From positions 1 through 5,652 of the forward strand of contig CAIKJM010000453.1 in assembly GCA_903827735.1 (NCBI GenBank): a DNA stretch of 5,652 nucleotides, in the 5' to 3' direction. A program made the translations under genes and the position numbers. Source of the DNA: an uncultured Rhodanobacter sp. (lineage in GTDB: Bacteria > Pseudomonadota > Gammaproteobacteria > Xanthomonadales > Rhodanobacteraceae). Below, piece after piece: positions 1 through 5,652 of this stretch. Under the pieces are notes generated by a model. That model saw only the letters and a program-made list of their open reading frames with translations, searched no databases and was not told where the DNA came from. Each line of letters begins with the position of its first letter. Positions within the stretch are counted from its first letter, which is position 1.

Positions 1-358
1 CGTGCATGCTGCTGGTGGAGGTGAACAGCGCGGCCGGCTTGCCGACCAGCGCACCGTTGGCCCATTCGGCGCCCGTGCTGTCCAGAAAGTATTTCAGCGG
101 TGCAGCCATATTGCCGAAGCGGGTGGGGCTGCCCATTGCCAGGCCGATGCATTCCAGCAGATCGTGTTTTTGCACGTAAGGTGCGCCTTCGTCGGGCTCG
201 GGCGGCTGTGCAGTCTCTGTAACAGGGGCCACCGGCGGCACCTGCCGCAGCCGCGCGCGCATGCCGGGCACTTCTTCGATGCCGCGCGCCACCAGTCGGG
301 CCAGCTGCGCGGTGCTGCCGGTGCGGCTGTAGTACAGAACGAGAATGTCGTGACTCAT
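1..358 (-). CDS. wrbA: WrbA-type NAD(P)H:quinone oxidoreductase (flavodoxin fold), 3' end cut by window
   Basis: This is the first 119 codons of a cytosolic FMN-dependent quinone reductase; WrbA proteins (about 200 residues) reduce quinones by two electrons and limit redox cycling. After the first strand (ILVLYY, residues 5-10) comes the phosphate-binding loop SRTGST at 11-16. The family signature GSPTRFGNM lies at 76-84, followed by a conserved-looking APLKYFLD helix and a GKPAALFTSTSS strand and loop at 107-117. A Pro/Glu-rich stretch at about 41-60 matches the variable region where WrbA proteins differ in length. The ATG at 358-356 is the natural start because the first beta strand begins four residues later; the ribosome site is weak (a GAG ten bases upstream). 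The gene is divergent from the yihY group. About 80 residues are missing beyond the left edge. Other flavodoxin-like reductases are possible, but the PTRFGNM motif makes WrbA the best fit. Confidence 0.9.
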   Translation of the reverse strand, partial: MSHDILVLYYSRTGSTAQLARLVARGIEEVPGMRARLRQVPPVAPVTETAQPPEPDEGAPYVQKHDLLECIGLAMGSPTRFGNMAAPLKYFLDSTGAEWANGALVGKPAALFTSTSSMH

Positions 359-400
359 GCGTTGGGGCTCGTGGGTTGGCTTGCATGCCGGGCGAATGCG

Positions 401-430
401 TTGAGGCTTTCACAGGCGATACGCTAGTGT
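401..430 (+). promoter_or_regulatory. weak candidate sigma-70 promoter for the yihY group
   Basis: TTGAGG (401-406) and TAGTGT (425-430) are separated by 18 bases and lie in the 129-bp gap between the divergent wrbA and yihY starts. The -35 matches consensus at four of six positions and the -10 at only three, so this is a guess based on position as much as sequence. It would give a leader of about 50 bases before the ATG at 488. I saw no convincing opposing promoter for wrbA, although one must lie in or near the same gap. Confidence 0.2.
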
Positions 431-487
431 ACCTACCGATATCCAAGGCGTCGGCGGCTGCGACGCGAACTCCTTTTGAGAAAACCG

Positions 488-1768
488 ATGGCCGTGCGTT
501 TCAACCGCAGTCGCGTAGTGCATTTTTGCCGTTTTCTCTGGCAACGCTTTCTCGACGATAAATGCTTCGAGACGGCCGGAGCGCTGTCGTACACCACCCT
601 CGTCTCATTGGTGCCGCTGACGGTCGCAGTTTTCGCGATGTTTTCTGCGTTCCCGGTGTTTCAGGGGGCGCGCACCACACTGGTCGATTTCGTCTTCGAC
701 AACTTCGTGCCGGCCGCCGGCGAGACGGTACAGAAAGCGATCCAGAGTTTTGCCGACAACGCGAGCAAGCTCACCGGCATCAGCATTTTGGTCATGCTGT
801 TCAGCGCGCTGTCGATGATGATTAGCATCGAGGACCGGCTCAACCAGATCTGGCGCGTGCACAAGGCCCGCGGCTGGGGCTCGCGTCTGCTGCTTTACTG
901 GGCGGCGCTGACCCTGGGTCCGATTCTCGTGGTCGGCGGCATCGCGGTGACGTCTTACGTGACGGCACTGCCTCTGCTGCAGGGTGCTGCGACGCAGATC
1001 AACGGCATCGGCCACAGCCTGTTCAGCGTGCTGCCGTTCGTGGTGACGTTTTTTACGCTGTGGCTGCTGTATGCGGTGGTCCCCAACTGCAAGGTTTCGC
1101 GGCGCGACGCGCTGATTGGCGCCACGCTTGGTGCGGTGCTTTTCGAGATCGTGCGCTGGGGCTTTACGCTGTTCGTGCGGCACGCGCAGACCTATCAGCA
1201 GATCTACGGTGCGGCGCTGGCGGCGATCCCGATTTTTCTGCTGTGGATTTATCTGTCGTGGGTGATTGTGATTCTGTCCGCATCGATTGCGGCGTCGGTG
1301 TCGGCGTTCGATTTTCATGCGCCGAAAGAGCGGCTGCCGGCGGGCGCCGAATTTCTCGGACTGCTGGTGGTGTTGGGGCATTTCATCGACGCACAGCGCA
1401 GCGGCGACACGGTGGATCAGGTCAAAATACGGCAGCACGAGCCGTATCTGCATCGCGGCATCATCGCCGACTATTTTTTCGAACTGGAGCAGGCCGAGCT
1501 GATTACTCAAAGCGAGCTGGGCAGCTGGCTGCTGTGCCGCAGCCTGGACAGCACCGACCTGCTGCGCGTTTACGAACATTCCCGTTATCGCCTGCCGCTC
1601 AATCCGGTGGAAGAGGCGGCCGAACTCGGCATCGCACTGCCCCAGCCGCTGCTGGGGCTGCTGGCGGTGCTGGCTGACGAAGTCGCCGCGACGCTGGCCA
1701 CGCGGCTCAACACCGTTTATCCCCCGGACGCTAGCCATGCGGCCGATACCAAGGAACTCTCCGCATGA
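488..1768 (+). CDS. yihY: YihY/RNase BN-like family inner-membrane protein, long form with cytoplasmic C-terminal region
   Basis: This is a 426-residue inner-membrane protein of the YihY (formerly 'RNase BN') family; its biochemical role is not established. Seen: a basic N-terminus, then the family hallmark AGALSYTTLVSLVPL at residues 30-44. Hydrophobic segments lie near 33-58, 95-113, 134-160, 178-199, 207-230 and 240-272, consistent with six membrane passes. IEDRLNQIWRV (114-124) and AIPIFLLWIYLSW (246-258) are typical family motifs. Residues from about 277 on are hydrophilic and probably cytoplasmic; E. coli YihY (about 290 residues) lacks this part. I chose ATG 488 because a GAG at 478-480 sits about seven bases upstream; an in-frame TTG at 476 would add four residues but has no ribosome site. 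The stop overlaps the next gene's start in ATGA. A tRNA-nuclease role should not be assumed from the old name. Confidence 0.9.
   Translation: MAVRFNRSRVVHFCRFLWQRFLDDKCFETAGALSYTTLVSLVPLTVAVFAMFSAFPVFQGARTTLVDFVFDNFVPAAGETVQKAIQSFADNASKLTGISILVMLFSALSMMISIEDRLNQIWRVHKARGWGSRLLLYWAALTLGPILVVGGIAVTSYVTALPLLQGAATQINGIGHSLFSVLPFVVTFFTLWLLYAVVPNCKVSRRDALIGATLGAVLFEIVRWGFTLFVRHAQTYQQIYGAALAAIPIFLLWIYLSWVIVILSASIAASVSAFDFHAPKERLPAGAEFLGLLVVLGHFIDAQRSGDTVDQVKIRQHEPYLHRGIIADYFFELEQAELITQSELGSWLLCRSLDSTDLLRVYEHSRYRLPLNPVEEAAELGIALPQPLLGLLAVLADEVAATLATRLNTVYPPDASHAADTKELSA
1751..1755 (+). promoter_or_regulatory. ribosome binding site of the TlpA-like gene
   Basis: AAGGA lies inside the last codons of yihY, nine bases before the ATG at 1765. 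It is the clearest Shine-Dalgarno in the plus-strand group and fixes the start of the thioredoxin-fold gene despite the ATGA overlap with yihY. Confidence 0.55.
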
Positions 1769-2247
1769 TTTTTCTATCTCGCAAACTTGCCTTCGTAGCA
1801 ATGTCTCTTGCACTGCTCGTAGGTCTCCCGGCGCATGCCGCAATGCCTGAAAAGCCCACGCTGAAGGTCACCACGATCGACGGCAAGACCTTCGATCTGG
1901 CGGCCGAACGCGGCAAGTGGGTCATCGTCAATTACTGGGCGACCTGGTGCGTACCCTGCATCAAGGAGATGCCGGATATTTCAAAATTCGTGGCGACTCA
2001 CAAGAACGTTGCCGCGATCGGGCTGGCCTATGACGACAGCGCTCTGGCGGATATCAGGGCGTTTGTGGCCAAGCACCCGGTGGTTTACCCGATCGCGCAG
2101 GTGACGATGGACAAGCCGGTTAAGGATTTCGACGAGCCGCGCGGCCTGCCGACGACCTGGCTGATCGATCCGCAGGGCAAGGTGGCCAAGCCCTTCGTGG
2201 GCCCGGTGACTTCCTCAATGCTTGCCGCGGCGATCGGCGGCAAGTAA
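1765..2247 (+). CDS. exported TlpA/ResA-like thioredoxin-fold protein
   Basis: This 160-residue protein has a typical Sec signal: positive R6 and K7, a hydrophobic core to about residue 20, and an A-H-A site with likely cleavage after A25. The mature part is a TlpA/AhpC-type thioredoxin fold. A first beta strand (WVIVNYWAT, 52-60) leads into the redox motif W61-C62-V63-P64-C65, then KEMPDI. The cis-proline motif G127-L128-P129-T130-T131 is followed by WLIDPQGKV. It should act in the periplasm as a thiol-disulfide reductase or related redox protein; the partner cannot be told from sequence. No haem motif or membrane anchor other than the signal is visible. It could remain anchored if the signal is not cut. 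It overlaps yihY by four bases and acyP by one base, so expression is probably coupled to both. TlpA family assignment is firm; the exact subfamily is not. Confidence 0.9.
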   Translation: MIFLSRKLAFVAMSLALLVGLPAHAAMPEKPTLKVTTIDGKTFDLAAERGKWVIVNYWATWCVPCIKEMPDISKFVATHKNVAAIGLAYDDSALADIRAFVAKHPVVYPIAQVTMDKPVKDFDEPRGLPTTWLIDPQGKVAKPFVGPVTSSMLAAAIGGK

Positions 2248-2528
2248 TGCCGGCGGCGAGATTCATCGTCAGCGGCCGGGTGCAGGGCGTGTTCTACCGG
2301 GCCAGCGCGCGCGAGCAGGCCTTGATTCTCGGCATGGCCGGCTACGCAAAAAATCTGCCTAACGGCGAGGTCGAAGTGCTGGCCATCGGCGACGTTGCCG
2401 CGCTCGATGCGCTAGAGCAGTGGCTCCAGCAGGGCCCGCCTGCGGCCAAAGTCATGTCGGTGAGTCGCGAGGAGCTGGCTGAGGACATGATCGGTGAGAC
2501 CGTACGGCAGGACTTCCACATCCGCTAG
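2247..2528 (+). CDS. acyP: acylphosphatase
   Basis: This 93-residue protein is the usual length for acylphosphatase, a small cytosolic enzyme that hydrolyses acyl phosphates such as carbamoyl phosphate and 1,3-bisphosphoglycerate. Seen: the phosphate-binding loop GRVQGVFYR at residues 10-18, with catalytic arginine R18. The second motif GYAKNLPNG at 32-40 carries the catalytic asparagine N36; this motif is more often GWVRNLPDG, so the Trp-to-Tyr and Arg-to-Lys changes are conservative. The C-terminus ends FHIR, in line with the family's last strand. The ATG shares its A with the TAA stop of the preceding gene (TAATG) and has only a poor ribosome site (GGCGG about eight bases upstream), so translation likely depends on reinitiation after the TlpA-like gene. 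It ends seven bases from the convergent PPK2 gene. Confidence 0.95.
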   Translation: MPAARFIVSGRVQGVFYRASAREQALILGMAGYAKNLPNGEVEVLAIGDVAALDALEQWLQQGPPAAKVMSVSREELAEDMIGETVRQDFHIR

Positions 2529-2535
2529 CTTCGCC

Positions 2536-3321
2536 TTAGCTGTCGCCAAACGTATCGGGTACCCACACGGCCTTGTCGGTGACGTTCTCATGCGCGGGCT
2601 CGCCCTTCAGCGCCGATAGTTCCACTTCGCCGATCGGCTCGTCGTCGAACGGCAGCTGCTTCAGCAGATGCCGGATCAGGTTCACGCGGCCGCGCTTCTG
2701 GTCGTTGAAATCCACCACGAACCACGGCGCGTGCTTGGCGTCGGTGCGCTTGATCATGGTGTCGCGCAGCTTGCCGATCTCGGCGTATTTCTGCCGCGCG
2801 GCCATATCCACCGGCGACAGCTTCCAGCGTTTCAGCGGATTCTCGGCGCGCTGGTTGAAGCGCTCTTCCTGCTCCTCCTGGTCCACCGCCAGCCAGTACT
2901 TCAGCAGGATGATGCCGTCGTCGGTGAGCAGTTTTTCAAACGTCGGCGCGGCGTCGAGAAAGGCTTTGTATTCGTCCTTGCTGCAAAAGCCCATGGCCGG
3001 CTCGACGACGGCGCGGTTGTACCAGCTGCGATCGAACAGCACGAACTCGCCCGCGCTGGGCAGGTGTTCCACGTAGCGCTGGAAATACCACTGCGTCGAC
3101 TCGTGTTCGCTGGGTTTGGACAGTGCGGCAATGCGATAGCTGCGCGTATCCAGGCTTTCGGTAATCGCCTTGATCGTGCCGCCTTTGCCGGCCGCGTCGC
3201 GTCCCTCGAAGATCACCACCAGCCGCTTGCCGCTGCGCTTAAGCCCGTGCTGCAGTCGTATCAGCTCCAGCTGGAGCTCTTTCATGGCTTTGCGATAGTG
3301 ATGCTTGGCTTTCTTGCCCAT
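2536..3321 (-). CDS. ppk2: polyphosphate kinase 2 (PPK2), class I-like
   Basis: This 261-residue cytosolic kinase transfers phosphate between polyphosphate and nucleoside diphosphates; single-domain class I enzymes generally make ATP or GTP from polyphosphate. Seen: Walker A GRDAAGKGGT at residues 40-49 (K46), the conserved TQWYFQRYVEHLP at 76-88, and Walker B FVLFDRSWYNRA at 93-104 with D97 and R98. MGFCSKDEY (110-118) and the lid motif NPLKRWKLSPVD (161-172) also fit. The APWFVVDFND strand is at 198-207. The chain is complete, and GKGG rather than GKDG in Walker A favours class I over class III. The ATG at 3321 follows the glycosyltransferase stop by 14 bases with a weak GGAA four bases upstream, so the two genes probably share a transcript. 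The family is certain; subclass and direction of the reaction are inferred. Confidence 0.94.
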   Translation of the reverse strand: MGKKAKHHYRKAMKELQLELIRLQHGLKRSGKRLVVIFEGRDAAGKGGTIKAITESLDTRSYRIAALSKPSEHESTQWYFQRYVEHLPSAGEFVLFDRSWYNRAVVEPAMGFCSKDEYKAFLDAAPTFEKLLTDDGIILLKYWLAVDQEEQEERFNQRAENPLKRWKLSPVDMAARQKYAEIGKLRDTMIKRTDAKHAPWFVVDFNDQKRGRVNLIRHLLKQLPFDDEPIGEVELSALKGEPAHENVTDKAVWVPDTFGDS

Positions 3322-3335
3322 AGGATTCCGAGCGG

Positions 3336-5441
3336 CTAGGTGATATTGATGTCGGCGGCCGGCCGGCCGATCCGGCGCCGCGCCACCATGGCCTGCACCG
3401 CGCGGCGAAAATCGGTCGCATAGCCGGCCATGTCGAACAGCTTGCCGTGCCGGCGCTGCTGTTCGAGATGATGGCGCAGCATCTGCAAAGCTTCTTGATG
3501 GCTGCCCAGGCTCACCGCCAGCGCGATGAAGTTGTCCTCGTCATCGGTTACCAGCTCGGGCAGGCCAGCGTGCTGCAGCAGACTTGCCGCGACGCGGCCG
3601 GCAAACGTGTCGCCGGCCAGCGTCAGCACTGGGCAGCCCGTCCAAAGCGCGTCGGACGCGGTGGTGTGCGCGTTGTAGGGCAGCGTGTCGAGAAACAGAT
3701 CGACGTTCGCATAACGGGCCAGATAGTCACCGTGCGGCAGCTTGGCCATGAAGATCAGGCGATCGGCGTCGATACCTGCCTGGACAGCGTGTTCGCGCAG
3801 TCGCTTATCCGCGTTCTCCGGACCGCTCAGCAGCCATAGCACGCTGCCCGGCGTCTGATCCAGAATGCTGAGAAAGCGGTTGAAGGAGGGTGGGTTGATC
3901 TTGTAACTGGCGTTGAAGCACGCAAACACCGTGCCCTGTGCCGGCAATCCACAGGCTTCGCGCGAGGGCGCCTGCGGAATTTTTCGGGTCGGGTCGTTGG
4001 GCTGAAAGCAGCGCGGCAGCAGTACCAGTTTTTCGCTAATCGTCGAGCGCAGCGATGGCGGCGCGACGACGGCGTCGGCGAGCAGATAATCCATCCAGGC
4101 CGCGCCGGAGGTGCCCGGATAGCCCAGCCAGTTCAGCTGCAGCGGCGCCGGCCGCAGTGCAAAGAGTTTGGCGTTGGAACCGCTGGAATACACGGTGAGA
4201 TCGACCAGCAGCTCGATCCGGTCGGCGTGGATGCGTTCGGCGAGCGCCCCGTGGCCCAGGCCGCTGACGTCGTCGACATGGCAGGCGGCTTCGAGCCGTT
4301 TACGGATCGCGCCGCCATCGCTCGGTGCGGTGGCATACAGGTGCAGCTCCAGCTCGCTCTCGCCCAGCGCCTCGATCATCGCGACCATCAGCAGGCCAGT
4401 TGCGTGTTCGCCAAAGCCGTTGGAGACAAAGCCGACCCGTATCGGCGTGTTCGCCGCGGGTATCGCGTGGGTGAAAGCCAGCTGCCGGCGCAGCGGCGCC
4501 ATCTCGGCATCGATGGCGGCGGCAAAGGTTTCCGCGCAGTGGCGCTGCTCCTCGGCGGTGGCGTCCTCGGCCAGAAAGCTGAAGGGCGTGATGCCGGGCA
4601 TGCCGTCGGCCACGGCGACGCGCAGCCGCGTGGCAAGGGTTTCCAGTTCGCTCCACTGGCACAGCTGGCGCAGGGTGAAAATCCGCTGGCTCAGCGCCGC
4701 TCCGTTGTTTTCATTGAGCTGCAGCGATCGAGCGAAGGCGGCCTGGGCGTCGTCAAGTCGGCCCAGTTCATCGAGCATCATGCCCGCGTGGTAGGGATGC
4801 TCGCCGTTGTGCGGCTCCAGCGCTTCGGCCTGCAGATAGGCCTGAAATGCTTCGATGAACTGGCCGCGCGCCCGATGCGTGTGTCCCAGCATCGCGTGCG
4901 CCGGGGCCATCGTTGGCGCGATCTGCAGCGCTTCGCGTGCATGCACTTCGGCCTGGGCGGCGCGGCATATCGCCAGTTCGGCGGCGGCGACATTCAGCCG
5001 CAGGCCCGGGTGGCTCGGCGCGCCGTAGGTCGCCATGGCATAGGAGTCGCGCGCCTGGCCGTAGCGCGCCGCCGCCATCAGCGCGTTGCCCAGCGTCAGC
5101 AGAATCAGCGGGTGGCCGGGTGTGACGCGCAGTGCGGCGCGCATGCGTTCGATCGCCGCGTCCGCGCGGCCGTCGGCGACTTCGAGACTGGCCAGATTGC
5201 ACTGCACTTCGAGGCTGTTGGGGCTCAGTTTCTCGGCCTTGTACAAAAGGCGCAGCGCCTCGTCGCGACGATCGAGCTGATGCAGGGTGATGGCGTAAAG
5301 GCGCAGCAGCTCGGCGGAATCGGGGAAGCGCTTCGTCGCTTCTTCGGCGACCGGCTCGGCGTCGGCGAAGGTTTGGTTTTCAAGCAGCGCGGTCAGGCGC
5401 GCCAGGTAGCCGTCGAGTTCGGATTGGAAGAGGTCGGTCAT
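3336..5441 (-). CDS. TPR-repeat GT41 glycosyltransferase, bacterial O-GlcNAc transferase (OGT/SPINDLY) homologue
   Basis: This 701-residue protein has no signal peptide and should be cytosolic. The N-terminal third is a superhelix of about seven tetratricopeptide repeats in 34-residue register, starting near 10, 43, 77, 111, 145, 179 and 213, with a degenerate eighth near 247. A linker leads into the GT41 double-Rossmann catalytic region from about 333. Seen there: IRVGFVSNGFGEHATG (334-349, H346 aligned to the OGT active-site histidine), FALRPAP (427-433), WLGYPGTSGA (438-447) and CFNASYKINP (508-517). K514 corresponds to the UDP-contacting lysine of OGT. SVLWLLSGP (533-541) and PYNAHTTASDALWTGCP (588-604) follow, the HTT and D597 being sugar-nucleotide contacts. 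It resembles the Xanthomonas OGT homologue closely. Donor (UDP-GlcNAc or GDP-fucose) and protein substrate cannot be told. An in-frame TAG nine bases upstream fixes ATG 5441; no good ribosome site precedes it. Confidence 0.92.
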   Translation of the reverse strand: MTDLFQSELDGYLARLTALLENQTFADAEPVAEEATKRFPDSAELLRLYAITLHQLDRRDEALRLLYKAEKLSPNSLEVQCNLASLEVADGRADAAIERMRAALRVTPGHPLILLTLGNALMAAARYGQARDSYAMATYGAPSHPGLRLNVAAAELAICRAAQAEVHAREALQIAPTMAPAHAMLGHTHRARGQFIEAFQAYLQAEALEPHNGEHPYHAGMMLDELGRLDDAQAAFARSLQLNENNGAALSQRIFTLRQLCQWSELETLATRLRVAVADGMPGITPFSFLAEDATAEEQRHCAETFAAAIDAEMAPLRRQLAFTHAIPAANTPIRVGFVSNGFGEHATGLLMVAMIEALGESELELHLYATAPSDGGAIRKRLEAACHVDDVSGLGHGALAERIHADRIELLVDLTVYSSGSNAKLFALRPAPLQLNWLGYPGTSGAAWMDYLLADAVVAPPSLRSTISEKLVLLPRCFQPNDPTRKIPQAPSREACGLPAQGTVFACFNASYKINPPSFNRFLSILDQTPGSVLWLLSGPENADKRLREHAVQAGIDADRLIFMAKLPHGDYLARYANVDLFLDTLPYNAHTTASDALWTGCPVLTLAGDTFAGRVAASLLQHAGLPELVTDDEDNFIALAVSLGSHQEALQMLRHHLEQQRRHGKLFDMAGYATDFRRAVQAMVARRRIGRPAADINIT
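3356..3369. repeat. GGCC tandem repeat / 14-bp palindrome at the 3' end of the glycosyltransferase gene
   Basis: CGGCCGGCCGGCCG is three GGCC units and a perfect palindrome. It encodes part of the arginine/alanine-rich tail about 20 bases before the glycosyltransferase stop and 35 bases before the PPK2 start. It may be no more than GC-rich coding bias. Confidence 0.6.
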
Positions 5442-5447
5442 GGGGTC

Positions 5448-5457
5448 ACGCTAGCGT
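5448..5457. repeat. 10-bp perfect palindrome upstream of the glycosyltransferase start
   Basis: ACGCTAGCGT is its own reverse complement and lies 7-16 bases before the glycosyltransferase ATG. It contains the in-frame TAG that fixes that start. A nine-of-ten copy (ACGCTAGTGT) lies at 421-430 in the wrbA/yihY gap. Short for an operator; function unknown. Confidence 0.4.
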
Positions 5458-5468
5458 ATGGTCGGATG

Positions 5469-5481
5469 GGCGCCAAGCGCC
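5469..5481. other. small GC hairpin between prfA and the glycosyltransferase gene
   Basis: GGCGC and GCGCC flank a three-base loop, giving a five-pair stem in the 57-bp gap after the prfA stop. No T-run follows on the minus strand, so it is not a standard intrinsic terminator; transcription may continue from prfA into the next gene. Confidence 0.3.
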
Positions 5482-5498
5482 GGGGTAGAGGCGCATCG

Positions 5499-5652
5499 TC
5501 AGCCGCCGCTCAGCGACTTCAGCTCGTCGGCCTGATGCTCGCGGGTCAGCGTGTCGACCAGTTCGGCCAGATCGCCCTGCATGATTTCGGTGAGTCGATA
5601 AAGATTCAGGCCAATCCGATGATCGGTCACCAGGTTGTCCTTGTAGCGATAG
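5499..5652 (-). CDS. prfA: peptide chain release factor 1, C-terminal end (5' end outside window)
   Basis: The last 50 codons and TGA stop of RF1, the cytosolic factor that reads UAA and UAG and releases the finished peptide. Seen: VTDHRIGLNLYRLTEIMQGD, the conserved RF1 C-terminal segment, and the ending EHQADELKSLSGG, close to the EHQADQLAALSE ending of gammaproteobacterial RF1. RF2 has a different tail here, so prfB is excluded. The PxT codon-recognition and GGQ motifs lie beyond the right edge. The residues just before VTDHRI read YRYKDNL, where many proteobacterial RF1 proteins have YNFPQGR. In many gammaproteobacteria prfA is followed by prmC, the methyltransferase acting on the GGQ glutamine; here a glycosyltransferase gene follows after 57 bases. 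Confidence 0.88.
   Translation of the reverse strand, partial: YRYKDNLVTDHRIGLNLYRLTEIMQGDLAELVDTLTREHQADELKSLSGG

Noticed and set aside
2..427. Plus-strand open frame at the left edge
   Set aside because: The minus strand there encodes a clear WrbA N-terminus; the plus frame shows no motif.
488..1768. Reading YihY as the tRNA-processing ribonuclease BN
   Set aside because: The old RNase BN name was assigned in error; that activity belongs to RNase Z (elaC). This is a multi-pass membrane protein with no nuclease motif.
605..1843. Long open frame (about 412 codons) on the minus strand opposite yihY
   Set aside because: Its translation is rich in Arg, Gln and His with no recognisable domain. 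It mirrors the yihY codon pattern, as expected opposite a high-GC gene. The plus-strand protein is a clear family member.
2520..2545. Possible bidirectional terminator at the convergent acyP/PPK2 junction
   Set aside because: Only a four-pair AGCT/AGCT stem with a seven-base loop is visible, with no T-run on either side.
2668..3339. Open frame of about 223 codons on the plus strand opposite PPK2
   Set aside because: It lies opposite a well-conserved kinase gene, has no family motif, and is explained by the high GC of the third codon position.
4168..4794. Serine/arginine-rich plus-strand frame opposite the glycosyltransferase
   Set aside because: Composition is that of an antisense shadow; the GT41 and TPR motifs on the minus strand cover the whole stretch.
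1..5652. Mobile element, CRISPR array, tRNA, phage or defence system
   Set aside because: No transposase, integrase, spaced direct repeats, tRNA-like fold or defence-protein motif was found; all long frames are accounted for by the genes listed.

Overview
The window reads as ordinary, gene-dense chromosome from a high-GC gammaproteobacterium. It is most likely of the Xanthomonadales/Lysobacterales (Xanthomonadaceae or Rhodanobacteraceae type). The best evidence is the long minus-strand glycosyltransferase, whose catalytic half resembles the bacterial O-GlcNAc-transferase homologue known from Xanthomonas. The release-factor tail and the long YihY form also fit. The taxonomic call is inference from remembered family sequences, not from a search.

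Layout, left to right. (1) 1-358, minus: N-terminal 119 residues of a WrbA-type NAD(P)H:quinone oxidoreductase, running off the left edge. (2) 359-487: short divergent intergenic region. (3) 488-2528, plus: three tightly coupled genes. These are a long YihY-family inner-membrane protein, an exported TlpA-like thioredoxin-fold protein (ATGA overlap) and an acylphosphatase (TAATG overlap). (4) 2529-2535: a 7-nt convergent junction with no visible terminator. (5) 5652-2536, minus: the C-terminal end of peptide chain release factor 1 (prfA), then a 701-residue TPR plus GT41 glycosyltransferase, then, 14 nt later, a class I-like PPK2 polyphosphate kinase. All three minus-strand genes lie in one direction with gaps of 57 and 14 nt, so they may be co-transcribed.

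The plus-strand group puts an envelope membrane protein and a periplasmic redox protein together with a small cytosolic phosphatase. The minus-strand group puts translation termination, a putative cytosolic protein O-glycosyltransferase and a polyphosphate/nucleotide kinase side by side. No sequence feature shows that either group is one pathway.

I found no mobile element, CRISPR array, tRNA, rRNA or toxin-antitoxin pair. The items most worth a second look are the TPR-GT41 enzyme with its unusual loop before the FALRPAP motif, its pairing with PPK2 behind prfA, and the fully coupled yihY-tlpA-acyP group.
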